NCBI GenBank assembly: GCA_017483185.1
Contig: JAFULM010000014.1
Coordinates: 1-35,350, forward strand
DNA: 35,350 bases
Direction: 5' to 3'
Source: Prevotella sp.
GTDB lineage: Bacteria; Bacteroidota; Bacteroidia; Bacteroidales; Bacteroidaceae
The notes under the pieces are model-generated. The model was not told where the DNA came from. It saw nothing but the letters and a program-made list of their open reading frames with translations, and did no database searches. Positions 16,324 through 24,672 of this stretch are shown in pieces. Every line of letters begins with the position of its first letter. Positions within the stretch are counted from its first letter, which is position 1. Both the position numbers and the translations under genes were made by a program.

Positions 16324-17823
16324 TTATATTCTATCAAAGAATCCCTCGTATTCTTCGTCGATAATCTTCCATTCTCCCATTTTTCGCCCACCTATACGAG
16401 CTATCTTTCCTAATTCTTGAAGACGTCTCAGGTATTTCTGAACCTGGCGAGGTGAAAGATCCATGCTCTCGCTCATTTGTATAGCGCTGATATGAGGATT
16501 TTGAGAAATCAACTTGTATATCTGGCGACTTGCTTTTACGAACTCTTTTGCGAACTTGGACGGTCCTTTTACGAACTCTTTTACGACCACTTCGCCATTG
16601 CCTTTTACGAACTCTTGTATTAAGGGAATGTTGTCTGGCGTGAGTTCTTCCATTATCTCACCCTTATAATTCAAGTTCCATAGAGTCACGTGAAATTCAG
16701 AAGCATTGGAGGTGAATGCTGGTACATGGTAGTCTGAAAGATGCTCATAAAGCCTATATGTGTTTATGATCTTCTTCATTCCACTGCCTCGTCTCTCCAT
16801 AAGTCCCAATCTACTGAAGAAATCAGCCAGCAAGGGATTCCTTCTTTTGGATGGCACTGTAAGTGGGTTTAACTGCTGGATAAGCCTGCCGTCCATCATT
16901 CCTCCAGGTGAGTATATTTCTAAACGGTCGTCATACATATCTATGTGTATCTCACTTCCCATCTGCATATAATCCCTATGGATAATGGCATTTGCTATCG
17001 CTTCTGTTACGGCACGTTCTGGATAATCAGGCAGTTCCTCACGATAGTCATTCTCTTTCCACCATTTCTTCCGGGAATTGTTCCTGACAAAAGAAACGGC
17101 ATCCTGTAACTGGCTTATCACGCAACCTTCTAATTCCACATCATCAATCGCTTCACCTAAGCCGCTTGTCATATCAAGACCATTCCAGCGTGTGCAAAAT
17201 ATACGTGACTGCCGAACAGGAGATTCATCAGCCAATAATGCACCAGCATTTGTCAACATACCATTTTCATCAATGATTCCCCACGAAACGAACTCATTGT
17301 CTTCAAACGAACGCTGTAGCCTTTTGTAGTGGACAGACTTGAGTTTGGAGAATGCCATATCCTCAAATCTATAATTGGAAGGCAAACTGTCATATGTGCG
17401 CCCGGAACCTTTCAACACAAGTGTTTTCAGTTGAGTGCGGTCTGCTGTAACAGACTCATTGCCTATGCGTACAAAGGCGATGCGCTGTTTGTCGCCAATG
17501 TAATAATATGGCGTTTCCTGTCCGGGATATACATGCAATAATACAAGGGTTTTACCTTCTGCTTCCTTTAGTTCAAGATTGACTGCAGGAACTGGATCCA
17601 TTTTACTCTTAATCTCCTCACTTATTCTCTCTGCATCGCCTTTTGCGTCAGCGAGTCCGACTATATGGTCATCATCACTGACACCAAATATCAACGTGCC
17701 GCCCTCGCCATTAGCAAAAGCCGATACACTCTTGAGCCAACTTTTAGGGCGTTTGACCTCAAGCATCTGTTTCTTGTCATAGGTTGTAGCTTCACCTATG
17801 AGTTTCTGTATATCTGTATTCAT
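16324..17823 (-). CDS. AlbA_2 (Schlafen-like)/HATPase_c_4 regulator-type protein
   Basis: A 499-residue protein. An AlbA_2 domain (about residues 10-125, with EVKRPKSWLKSVSAFANGEGGTLIFGVSDDDHIVGL) is followed by a GHKL-like ATP-binding region (about 265-370: RAVTEAIANAIIHRDY, YSPGGMMDGR, RRGSGMKKI). A C-terminal winged helix (about 450-490) carries ISAIQMSESMDLSPRQVQKYLRRL. Members are often annotated as transcriptional regulators and occur in phage-defence clusters; what this one does is not known. Between the ATPase and HTH parts lie three exact copies of a 15-bp repeat encoding KEFVK-type units. Its ATG overlaps the previous stop by 4 nt, tying it to the McrBC-like genes. Confidence 0.82.
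   Translation of the reverse strand: MNTDIQKLIGEATTYDKKQMLEVKRPKSWLKSVSAFANGEGGTLIFGVSDDDHIVGLADAKGDAERISEEIKSKMDPVPAVNLELKEAEGKTLVLLHVYPGQETPYYYIGDKQRIAFVRIGNESVTADRTQLKTLVLKGSGRTYDSLPSNYRFEDMAFSKLKSVHYKRLQRSFEDNEFVSWGIIDENGMLTNAGALLADESPVRQSRIFCTRWNGLDMTSGLGEAIDDVELEGCVISQLQDAVSFVRNNSRKKWWKENDYREELPDYPERAVTEAIANAIIHRDYMQMGSEIHIDMYDDRLEIYSPGGMMDGRLIQQLNPLTVPSKRRNPLLADFFSRLGLMERRGSGMKKIINTYRLYEHLSDYHVPAFTSNASEFHVTLWNLNYKGEIMEELTPDNIPLIQEFVKGNGEVVVKEFVKGPSKFAKEFVKASRQIYKLISQNPHISAIQMSESMDLSPRQVQKYLRRLQELGKIARIGGRKMGEWKIIDEEYEGFFDRI
16533..16616. repeat. Three exact 15-bp in-frame repeats in the AlbA_2 gene
   Basis: CTTTTACGAACTCTT occurs exactly at 16533-16547, 16566-16580 and 16602-16616 (33 and 36 bp apart, so in frame), with two degenerate copies between (near 16545 and 16578). 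On the coding strand they give the motif KEFVKG/A. Confidence 0.8.
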
Positions 17824-19991
17824 GCGTCATTGTTTTCTTTTATTAAACTCTTTATGGATAACAAGTGTGGTGAGTAACTATCACCACTCTTGGTAATGGG
17901 AGTGAAATCCAATTCGCCAAATGCAGGGATTGCATTCAGTTCTGCATTATAGACAAGATAGATGGATGCTCCTTTCTTTGTCGTCACCATATCTGTCATC
18001 TCATTTGCGGAAATCAGCCTCGGCCCTTTCCCATCAACGAAGAAGGCAGCATATTTGTTGCTTTTGTTGTGGATAATGAGATATTTGGCAGTGGTAAAAC
18101 CTTCAACCAATTGCAATGTAGCTCCATTCATATTCAGTGCTATGCCAAGTTTGCCAGTCTGCTTCATTTTTGCCACAGCATTGTCGAAATGTATTCCCTC
18201 TTTAGTTACACATAGAGCCAATTCTTGATCTTTTGGCTTTACTGCTACATTGGCAGCAATGGCAGGCAGCACTTCGTCCGGATTCTGCCCTAAACTACAA
18301 GGTTCCACATAGAAGAACTCGGACAATGCCGCCTTAATATCTTCATTGTCACCTTCTGGATCTTTATTATCCAATGCAAGCGAATAAGTCTTTTCGTCTG
18401 CGAATGGAGTATAAATCTTGCCAACAACGTTCTTGAAGTTTCGCCTGATATATTCTTCTCCATCGACTCCCGGACGGGCACGCATGGCATAGAAGTCATA
18501 ATCCTTTTGCAGCCATTCTTGTATTTCTTTGCGGAACTTGTCCCTAATGTCATTCTTCCATCTGGCTTTCTGTGATATGTTGTCACGCGCATAGAGTGAC
18601 AACACAAATAAGAAGTTCACATCATAGTGGAACAACAGAAGAGTGTCACGGTCGAACAGGCGGTTTTTGAATTGCTCCTTCTTGTGCTTGTTCTTCTTGC
18701 GGTCTGTTTTCTCAATCCCATCATTGGAATAGTCAAACGCCATATCCATCTTCGCACTTATGAAGAAGTTAGGTATGATATTGTAGCCTTCTGTCACATC
18801 ATCACGCAGGCGTACACCAGACTTCGTCTCTCCACCCACATTGAAGATGTCCAGATTCCATTGGATTACGTTGCGGGCGTATGTATATTGCTTGTAAATG
18901 GATTCTGTGGTCAGTTCATGACCAATCTTATAATACTTGCTGTCACCAATGTAGTATGTCTGCTTTGCTTCGCCGTCAATCAGACTTGGCGCAGAGAAAA
19001 GATGGTCAACGATTTTCCCGTCCTCCTGTTTCTTTTCCATACCGTCTGGAAGAGGTTTGTCGCCAATCAGTTCGTCAATGATTGCTTCAAAGACAATATA
19101 GAAATTCTTGACCAGCAAGTATTCTTTCTGCTCTGTGTTGATGAACACCTGCCGTGACTCGTCAAAGAAAGCATAACAAAGTTGCCATAGCTCCAAAGCC
19201 TTGTCTGAGAAATACTTGTACTTGATTTGCAGCAACCTTGTCTTGCCATAACCTTTCAGATAGGTTGCAAACTGTTTACCCTTGACAAGTTCAAACTGGC
19301 AGCTTATTTCCTTGGAGAATCCGTAGGTGTCACCGATATAATTCAATATGGAGAAGAAGATGACAAGCAGTTCCTCATCGAAGTTTATTTTCCGTTTCTT
19401 GTTTACGGGGTTCAGATAGATGGGGCGGTTTCGCTGCACAATGGCTGTTGTCGTGCCGATGGTGCGCGTCCAGTTTATCTTATTGAAGCCGGAATGAAGA
19501 TTTTTCAGTATAAAAAAGAAAAAGTTCTGGTTCTCGCGATTAAACTGTATCAAAGACAACAAGATGTCAAGATAGGTATTGCTCAGCCTGCGCTGTCCTT
19601 TGCCCACTTGCGCTATTTGGGCATGATAAATGATGGAACTGTCGGTTTGTTTGTCGTTCTTGTAAACCACGATTGCCCGATAAATCCATACCGCAAATTT
19701 ATAGATGAAATCCCGCTCCCTTTGAGAAAGCGGATTCTTTTTGTCAAGGTTTGCAATGTCCTCTGGCTTGTACTTGCCGAAAACCAAATCCGGACTGTAA
19801 GCAGCGTCTGCGCCTCCCTGTAGTAATACTTTAGGAAGAATAAATACGCAGTCCTTCAATAGGCTGTTGTAATAATAGCCTACATAATGTATTGACACCT
19901 TGCCCTCTATGTTGGTCAAGGGGTCAATGCCGTGGAGGATGTCCTTCACGGCAGCCACTTCGTATTGATATTCTTCAATGAGGATGCGCAT
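17820..19991 (-). CDS. McrC/LlaJI-like restriction nuclease subunit
   Basis: This 723-residue protein is the partner of the McrB-like GTPase encoded just upstream (1-nt overlap). A PD-(D/E)XK nuclease core is visible around KIVDHLFSAP (Asp329) and YYIGDSKYYK (Asp350, Lys352). The region after it (about 360-430) has the QYTYARNVI helix seen in McrC-like nucleases. The protein is much longer than McrC (about 350-450 residues). The N-terminal 300 and C-terminal 270 residues are extra, and the overall layout resembles LlaJI-type restriction proteins. McrC cleaves DNA when driven by McrB GTP hydrolysis. Whether it reads methylated or bare DNA cannot be told. The stop overlaps the AlbA_2 ATG by 4 nt. 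Confidence 0.75.
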   Translation of the reverse strand: MRILIEEYQYEVAAVKDILHGIDPLTNIEGKVSIHYVGYYYNSLLKDCVFILPKVLLQGGADAAYSPDLVFGKYKPEDIANLDKKNPLSQRERDFIYKFAVWIYRAIVVYKNDKQTDSSIIYHAQIAQVGKGQRRLSNTYLDILLSLIQFNRENQNFFFFILKNLHSGFNKINWTRTIGTTTAIVQRNRPIYLNPVNKKRKINFDEELLVIFFSILNYIGDTYGFSKEISCQFELVKGKQFATYLKGYGKTRLLQIKYKYFSDKALELWQLCYAFFDESRQVFINTEQKEYLLVKNFYIVFEAIIDELIGDKPLPDGMEKKQEDGKIVDHLFSAPSLIDGEAKQTYYIGDSKYYKIGHELTTESIYKQYTYARNVIQWNLDIFNVGGETKSGVRLRDDVTEGYNIIPNFFISAKMDMAFDYSNDGIEKTDRKKNKHKKEQFKNRLFDRDTLLLFHYDVNFLFVLSLYARDNISQKARWKNDIRDKFRKEIQEWLQKDYDFYAMRARPGVDGEEYIRRNFKNVVGKIYTPFADEKTYSLALDNKDPEGDNEDIKAALSEFFYVEPCSLGQNPDEVLPAIAANVAVKPKDQELALCVTKEGIHFDNAVAKMKQTGKLGIALNMNGATLQLVEGFTTAKYLIIHNKSNKYAAFFVDGKGPRLISANEMTDMVTTKKGASIYLVYNAELNAIPAFGELDFTPITKSGDSYSPHLLSIKSLIKENNDA

Positions 19992-21706
19992 TAGTTAACC
20001 CTTTCAATACTTATATCCAACTTTTGTTTTACGTTCTGTATGAACTTCTTGAATAAGGCTTCTGTCCAGCCCATAATCAACCAGACAATAGAGTTTCCCC
20101 ATTCAATTTTGACACGCCTTTTATTTGCAAATGGCTGATTGTCATTGGGTGATGGTTGCCATGTGGGGACTAATAGATTATTCCTTTCGGCAATACCATT
20201 CCAAAGTTGAATCATTTCATCAACTGAAATGTTCTCGTTCTGCTTTGCATAATTTTCAATTATGTATCGAACTGCATTTGGGGTGGAAAATTGTTCAGAA
20301 CTCCCATTAATAGAATATTTGGGTATTGTCTTACCATTGGAATTTTCAGACTCATCGTCAACCTCTTCTGAGTATTCTTCTATTGGCATCATCCCAAGGT
20401 TTTCAAGGAACATCTTAATCTTCCCCTCATTCACATTACCATTTGCCATATAGAATTTGTCAAACGAGAGTTTAGTATTCTCATTATCTTCATTGTCGTC
20501 AAATATTTTGTCGTCAAATCCGAAATCCTTGAACACATCGTTCCATAGGTAGAAGATAACTTTACAAACGAATGTTTCTGCACTGATGATATTGTCCTTA
20601 GCCTTGCAGAAGAAAAAGCCCAATTGCTTGTCTTCCGAATTGGTCGTGTCAAAAACATGCTTATTGATAGTTCTGACAAAAGTCCACCAATCGTATAAGC
20701 CACCATCAACATCTATCATCCAATTCAATTCTTTTCCATTGTCATTTCCCTTGGAAATAGGCACATACTTCCAATCCCAACGGCGTTTAAAAGCACTGTC
20801 TATTGGGAACAGACTCTGGTCGGAGGTATTCATCGTAGCGCGGATATAGAGGTTACTTGGCAAAAGCAGTTCCTTTCCCGTCTTTATATTAGGGTAATCT
20901 GCTATCTCCACATCCTCGAATGCTTTGCTCAAATGCTTCTGTAAATCCCGATCAGCTCTTATGGCATACTCAGAATAGCCATCATCACCTCTGTCCAAAA
21001 GCTGGAACAAATCACCGAATACCTGAGCACAGTTGCCACGGTTGATTTCCTCGATTATCAAGAACTCAGGCTCATCTCTGTTCTTCCATGCATCAATGTA
21101 AGCTTGCAAGAAAGCCTGTTCTACAAACTCGTAGGTGATAATCTGTTCCATGACAGGCACTCCATCTCTTGTCATAGGTTTGTTGTAGATGTCATATCTT
21201 TGCACACTCTCTGTGGTAGGCTTGTATGCCCCAACAAATGTGAAATAGTCGCTGTCGGGATGGAAGGTCGTCCTTACCACTCTGTCTCGCCCTTCCCATG
21301 CTTCTGTTTCCTTTTTCACGGCATGGGACTTACCTGTGCCTGGTGCACCGTAAAAGATTTGTTGAAAGGGGGTATTGATACATTTTAATGCCGTTTGCAT
21401 ATGATTTATATCTCCGGAAAAATCATCTTCAAGAAGCATTTTTGCCATGGTGACAAGAGACGCTGCATAACCATATTCAAATTTGTCTATTCTACTTTTC
21501 CCTACTAAAGCCTCTCTTACATCATTCGCTACTGCATCAGGATGTTGGCTGACGTATTTTGTGAATTCATCCAAAAGTGCTTTTGATATTGTACGAATCC
21601 CCTTTGCTCCTTTACTGGCATTCTCCACCTGATAGCACAATCTATCTTCGTCCACAATAACAATGTTACCGAGTGGAGAGACATCACCTATTTTTAACTT
21701 TCTCAT
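19991..21706 (-). CDS. mcrB: McrB-like AAA+ GTPase
   Basis: A 571-residue AAA+ motor. Walker A is GAPGTGKS (120-127), Walker B FLIIEEINRG (215-224), and the McrB signature MNTSDQSLFPIDSAFKRRW follows from residue 292. McrB proteins carry MNTxDR here; the Arg is replaced by Gln, a small variation. The first 100 residues form a different domain, probably for target recognition, and are not one I recognise. McrB rings use GTP to move DNA and to stimulate the McrC nuclease. It is 12 nt downstream of the FRG gene and overlaps the nuclease gene by 1 nt, so the set is one operon. Confidence 0.9.
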   Translation of the reverse strand: MRKLKIGDVSPLGNIVIVDEDRLCYQVENASKGAKGIRTISKALLDEFTKYVSQHPDAVANDVREALVGKSRIDKFEYGYAASLVTMAKMLLEDDFSGDINHMQTALKCINTPFQQIFYGAPGTGKSHAVKKETEAWEGRDRVVRTTFHPDSDYFTFVGAYKPTTESVQRYDIYNKPMTRDGVPVMEQIITYEFVEQAFLQAYIDAWKNRDEPEFLIIEEINRGNCAQVFGDLFQLLDRGDDGYSEYAIRADRDLQKHLSKAFEDVEIADYPNIKTGKELLLPSNLYIRATMNTSDQSLFPIDSAFKRRWDWKYVPISKGNDNGKELNWMIDVDGGLYDWWTFVRTINKHVFDTTNSEDKQLGFFFCKAKDNIISAETFVCKVIFYLWNDVFKDFGFDDKIFDDNEDNENTKLSFDKFYMANGNVNEGKIKMFLENLGMMPIEEYSEEVDDESENSNGKTIPKYSINGSSEQFSTPNAVRYIIENYAKQNENISVDEMIQLWNGIAERNNLLVPTWQPSPNDNQPFANKRRVKIEWGNSIVWLIMGWTEALFKKFIQNVKQKLDISIERVN

Positions 21707-21718
21707 ATAATTCCTTCT

Positions 21719-22723
21719 TTATTCTCTGTGACTGTCAGGAAAACTTCCTGGATATTTTTTATGATAGTTATTAATAATGTATTCTAATTCCGAATCCGTA
21801 TATTTAAATGGAGACGTAGAATAGAAATGACATCCTCTTTCTTCCAATGCTTTCTTGGCAAATTCATAAGAAACATCATATTTAGATGAATGTATGACTT
21901 TTTGCAAAGAATCTTCGCCGTACATACGATATTTGCTCATTTCCCGTATTTTCTCTGCCATTGGGTCATAAGGCGACAGTAGCTTTCCTTCATCAAAATA
22001 ATCATAACATTTTTTTGATGCTTGCGGATTTTGCCAAAAGAAAAATCTAATAGGACAGATTGCATTAAAATCTTCTCCTTTTCGCAGTTCCGCTCCGTAG
22101 GCACGTTGTTCACCAGGACGTGCCAAAGCCTCCATACCTATGGGAAGTATATAGTCTTTACGATTTCTGTCAAAATTAGAAAGGAGTCCACCTGTTGGCA
22201 TAAAATATATGACACCTTTTGTGATAGACCATGGGATTGGAATATAGCAATTAGTAATTAGATCATAATATGTTGTTGCAAAAAATGCGGCGACCCCGAA
22301 ACTGTTGGTTAGATCCATAATGTTTGTGTCAATTCCATAGTGCTGTGCTAATCCTGTATAATTTACAACTAAACCATTGTCTTTTAAATCTTTAATTTCC
22401 GGATTTTTATCTAAAATCGTTTTGAAATCCTCAAACTTAATGTCTCTTTCTATCAAATCTAATTCAGACATTTCTTTCCTGTATAACGAAGGATAAGAAG
22501 GGGAATGAAAAAGATTTTGTCCACGAAATAACGGAGACATTGGCATAGGTGCTGCAACCAATCGGTTTGCCTCCAATTGCATGATTTCAAAATTAGGCGC
22601 TGCATACCAACCAAAACTCCATCCGCTTTTTATGTGAAGATAGTCATATACGTCAAAAATATCGCGGAAAACATATTTCCCAGAACGGATATCTTCATTA
22701 GAAACATTTGACCAGCGTTCCAT
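21719..22723 (-). CDS. FRG-domain protein
   Basis: This 334-residue protein has the FRG motif that names the family: SPLFRGQNLFHSPSYPSLYRKE (Phe-Arg-Gly at 66-68). An Asp/His-rich block, YTGLAQHYGIDTNIMDLT (about 120-137), and RPGEQRAYG near residue 204 follow, all typical of the domain. FRG proteins are common in phage, restriction and defence clusters; their biochemical role is not settled. There is a 2-nt gap to the XRE gene upstream and 12 nt to mcrB, so it is probably cotranslated and could act as an effector or adaptor of the McrBC-like pair. Confidence 0.88.
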   Translation of the reverse strand: MERWSNVSNEDIRSGKYVFRDIFDVYDYLHIKSGWSFGWYAAPNFEIMQLEANRLVAAPMPMSPLFRGQNLFHSPSYPSLYRKEMSELDLIERDIKFEDFKTILDKNPEIKDLKDNGLVVNYTGLAQHYGIDTNIMDLTNSFGVAAFFATTYYDLITNCYIPIPWSITKGVIYFMPTGGLLSNFDRNRKDYILPIGMEALARPGEQRAYGAELRKGEDFNAICPIRFFFWQNPQASKKCYDYFDEGKLLSPYDPMAEKIREMSKYRMYGEDSLQKVIHSSKYDVSYEFAKKALEERGCHFYSTSPFKYTDSELEYIINNYHKKYPGSFPDSHRE

Positions 22724-22725
22724 TT

Positions 22726-22950
22726 CTATTCTATCTCATAATTAAAATCTGCCTCTATGAGGTCTTTAATATCTACCTTGAGCAATTTGGCAATCTCAAC
22801 GAATTGCATCATAGATGGTTGAATCTTATTTGTTTTCCATCGTGAAACTGTCATATCAGTAACGCCCATTTGTTCCGCCAACCATCGGTTGGTTATTTCT
22901 TTTTCAGCTAAAACGACACGTAGTCGATTAGAGCAATCTTTCTTTTCCAT
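22726..22950 (-). CDS. XRE/Cro-type helix-turn-helix regulator
   Basis: A 74-residue Cro/C1-type repressor. The HTH reads RWLAEQMGVTDMTVSRWKTNKIQPSMMQFVEIAKLLKV (about residues 23-60). Its size matches small controller proteins of restriction systems. It heads the defence operon and has a -7 box (22976-22983) only about 25 nt upstream. A 10-bp direct repeat lies over and beyond the -33 region, a probable self-operator. It probably times expression of the toxic nuclease and NADase genes behind it. Confidence 0.9.
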   Translation of the reverse strand: MEKKDCSNRLRVVLAEKEITNRWLAEQMGVTDMTVSRWKTNKIQPSMMQFVEIAKLLKVDIKDLIEADFNYEIE

Positions 22951-22975
22951 GCCACAAGTTATGTATTATCGTGTG

Positions 22976-22983
22976 CAAATATA
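22976..22983 (-). promoter_or_regulatory. -7 promoter element of the defence operon
   Basis: TATATTTG on the minus strand matches TAnnTTTG and gives a leader of about 20 nt before the XRE start codon at 22950. Confidence 0.6.
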
Positions 22984-22992
22984 AACATAAAA

Positions 22993-23022
22993 TGATAAAT
23001 ATCAAAATTATTTGATAAATAT
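22993..23022. promoter_or_regulatory. Candidate XRE operator: paired 10-bp repeats
   Basis: TGATAAATAT occurs at 22993-23002 and 23013-23022, exactly 20 bp (two helical turns) apart. The first copy extends to the perfect inverted repeat TGATA-AA-TATCA (22993-23004). The pair covers the expected -33 region of the defence promoter, as an autoregulatory operator would. Confidence 0.5.
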
Positions 23023-23092
23023 TTCACTTTTAAGTATCTAATTTTTCGAAATTTCTCACAAAATAACTATTTGAGCAGTGTTTTCTATCCCA

Positions 23093-24475
23093 TTATCGTT
23101 TACGTATCGGCTTTTTCCTTTCGCCCCACGGCATATCCGATGTTGAACCACCGCCACCAGTTTCTACTTGTGGTTGAGCAGAACCGCCTGTAGCCAATTC
23201 AATGGCAGCACTGAGTAGATTGGCTTGTATCTCGTTGACTTGCTCAGCGGCACTGAAACAGGCATTGACAAATTCGTGGTCTGTCAGTTCTCCATTGCTG
23301 AAAGCGTGCAATCGCTTGTCGCTGTCGCTAAGATAGGTGACAGCGGTATGCTCAATCTCCTTAACCTTGGTCCAGATTTTCAGGGTAATGGTATAGGGGT
23401 TGTTGCCAAGGAAACGATGACCTATGAGTTCCGCTCCCGATGAAAGCCGGTACCGTTGCGGATTAGCCTTGCGGTCAAGCTCGTCAATCCTGCTCTTCTG
23501 TCTTTCAATGACAGCATCCTTCTCGACAGCCTTTTGCTCTGCGTTCTCCGCACGCCTGATGGCAACATCGATTTCCTTCTGATAGCCATTCCTCAGTTTG
23601 GCTATTTCAGACTCATGCCTCTGCTTCAAGGTAGCTTTCTCCGCCTCCAGTTTCGCAATCTTAGCCTGGTGTCTTGCCAGTTCCTCGTCTTTTGATGCCA
23701 GTTCTTTCCTTGCCTTGGCAAGGTCGCCTTTACCAAACAGGGCGAGTATTGTGCTTTTGCCCTCCTTTGCCTTTTCCACCTCTTCCTGCAACTTAGCGAT
23801 ATTCTCTTCATACTGTCGCATCTGCTGCTTATAGTGGGTGGATGTGGCAATATGTCTGGCAGTAGAACCGACAATGCCACGCTTCAGACCGAACTCACTC
23901 ATGGCAGCAGCGTATGTGTTCTGATATTCATGAAGCCTAGCACGTTTGAGTACGTCATCTGCTGACAGCCGTGGTCCGGACTTTGTGTTGTACTTCCGCT
24001 CTCCCTCCCGTTCACGGCGTTGCCTTTCGGCAGTAACGATTGGAACTATGGTCGCATGCAGATGGGGAGTCTTCTCGTCCATGTGCAACACACATGAGAC
24101 AACATTTTCCTTGCCGAAGGTCACATACAGCCATCTGAGGTTAGCTTCCATCCACTTGTCCAGTCTGCCTTCTTCCTGCATCTTCATCATCTGCTCGTGC
24201 GTCCCCGTCAGGATGATTCGGATAGCCTTGCACTGGTTCTTCGCCACCTTGCGTGACAGTCCTGCATGGTCTATGCGGTACTGTATGGCTTCAGTCCTGT
24301 TCCTTACTCCATCAGGGAATGATACCAGTTCCCTGTTCTGATGCGTGCGGCTACTGTCGGCATTGTCCGGCACATAAGTCTTGCCCAGGGCATCCTTTCT
24401 CTCGATGTGGCACGACATTCCACTGTCGCTGCCACTGCCACGCTGAAGGTGGCATACTGCATATTGTTCTTTCAT
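23093..24475 (-). CDS. MobV-family relaxase (Mob/Pre)
   Basis: A 460-residue DNA relaxase that nicks oriT for mobilization by a helper conjugative element. Start codon ATG at 24475 (KEQYAVCHLQRG, with GGAAAG just upstream) is preferred over the frame's earlier codon at 24544. The MobV motif HMDEKTPHLH (131-140) supplies the metal-binding His triad. Motif I has CHIERKD near residue 22. A long coiled coil (about 225-350, EKAKEGK, AEKATLKQRHE) and a C-terminal VSVFAD-like tail with LIGHRFLGNNPYT follow. No coupling protein or transfer genes are present, so it depends on other elements. The candidate oriT lies immediately upstream. Confidence 0.93.
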   Translation of the reverse strand: MKEQYAVCHLQRGSGSDSGMSCHIERKDALGKTYVPDNADSSRTHQNRELVSFPDGVRNRTEAIQYRIDHAGLSRKVAKNQCKAIRIILTGTHEQMMKMQEEGRLDKWMEANLRWLYVTFGKENVVSCVLHMDEKTPHLHATIVPIVTAERQRREREGERKYNTKSGPRLSADDVLKRARLHEYQNTYAAAMSEFGLKRGIVGSTARHIATSTHYKQQMRQYEENIAKLQEEVEKAKEGKSTILALFGKGDLAKARKELASKDEELARHQAKIAKLEAEKATLKQRHESEIAKLRNGYQKEIDVAIRRAENAEQKAVEKDAVIERQKSRIDELDRKANPQRYRLSSGAELIGHRFLGNNPYTITLKIWTKVKEIEHTAVTYLSDSDKRLHAFSNGELTDHEFVNACFSAAEQVNEIQANLLSAAIELATGGSAQPQVETGGGGSTSDMPWGERKKPIRKR

Positions 24476-24518
24476 CTTTCCAATTGTTTTTGTTGGTGAT
24501 ACATTGTTGTCCGTAGGG

Positions 24519-24641
24519 TTTATAAAATGCCGTCTTGCCTTCACGGATACCGCTGGTTATCCGCTTATGGGGCTTTTTCGCTCCGCCACTCGCAGAGGGA
24601 AGGAGATGAAAATGCCCTAATAAGCTACGGCATTTTATAAA
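24519..24641. other. Candidate origin of transfer (oriT) region
   Basis: Between the primase-like gene and the relaxase gene, TTTATAAAATGCCGT (24519-24533) and its exact reverse complement (24627-24641) flank about 93 nt. Inside, 24544-24563 can form an 8-bp hairpin with one bulge (CGGAT-ACC...GGT-ATCCG). Just outside, GACAGC/GCTGTC pair around two bases near 24657-24670. A GC-rich stretch ggctttttcgctccgcc lies between. The placement fits the oriT of MobV elements, but the nick site is not identified. Confidence 0.5.
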
Positions 24642-24672
24642 ATCCCTTTCTTCAAGACAGCAAGCTGTCCCG

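Noticed and set aside
16533-16616. CRISPR-like repeat in the AlbA_2 gene
   Set aside because: Repeats are 15 bp, in frame and coding for KEFVK units, so they belong to the protein.
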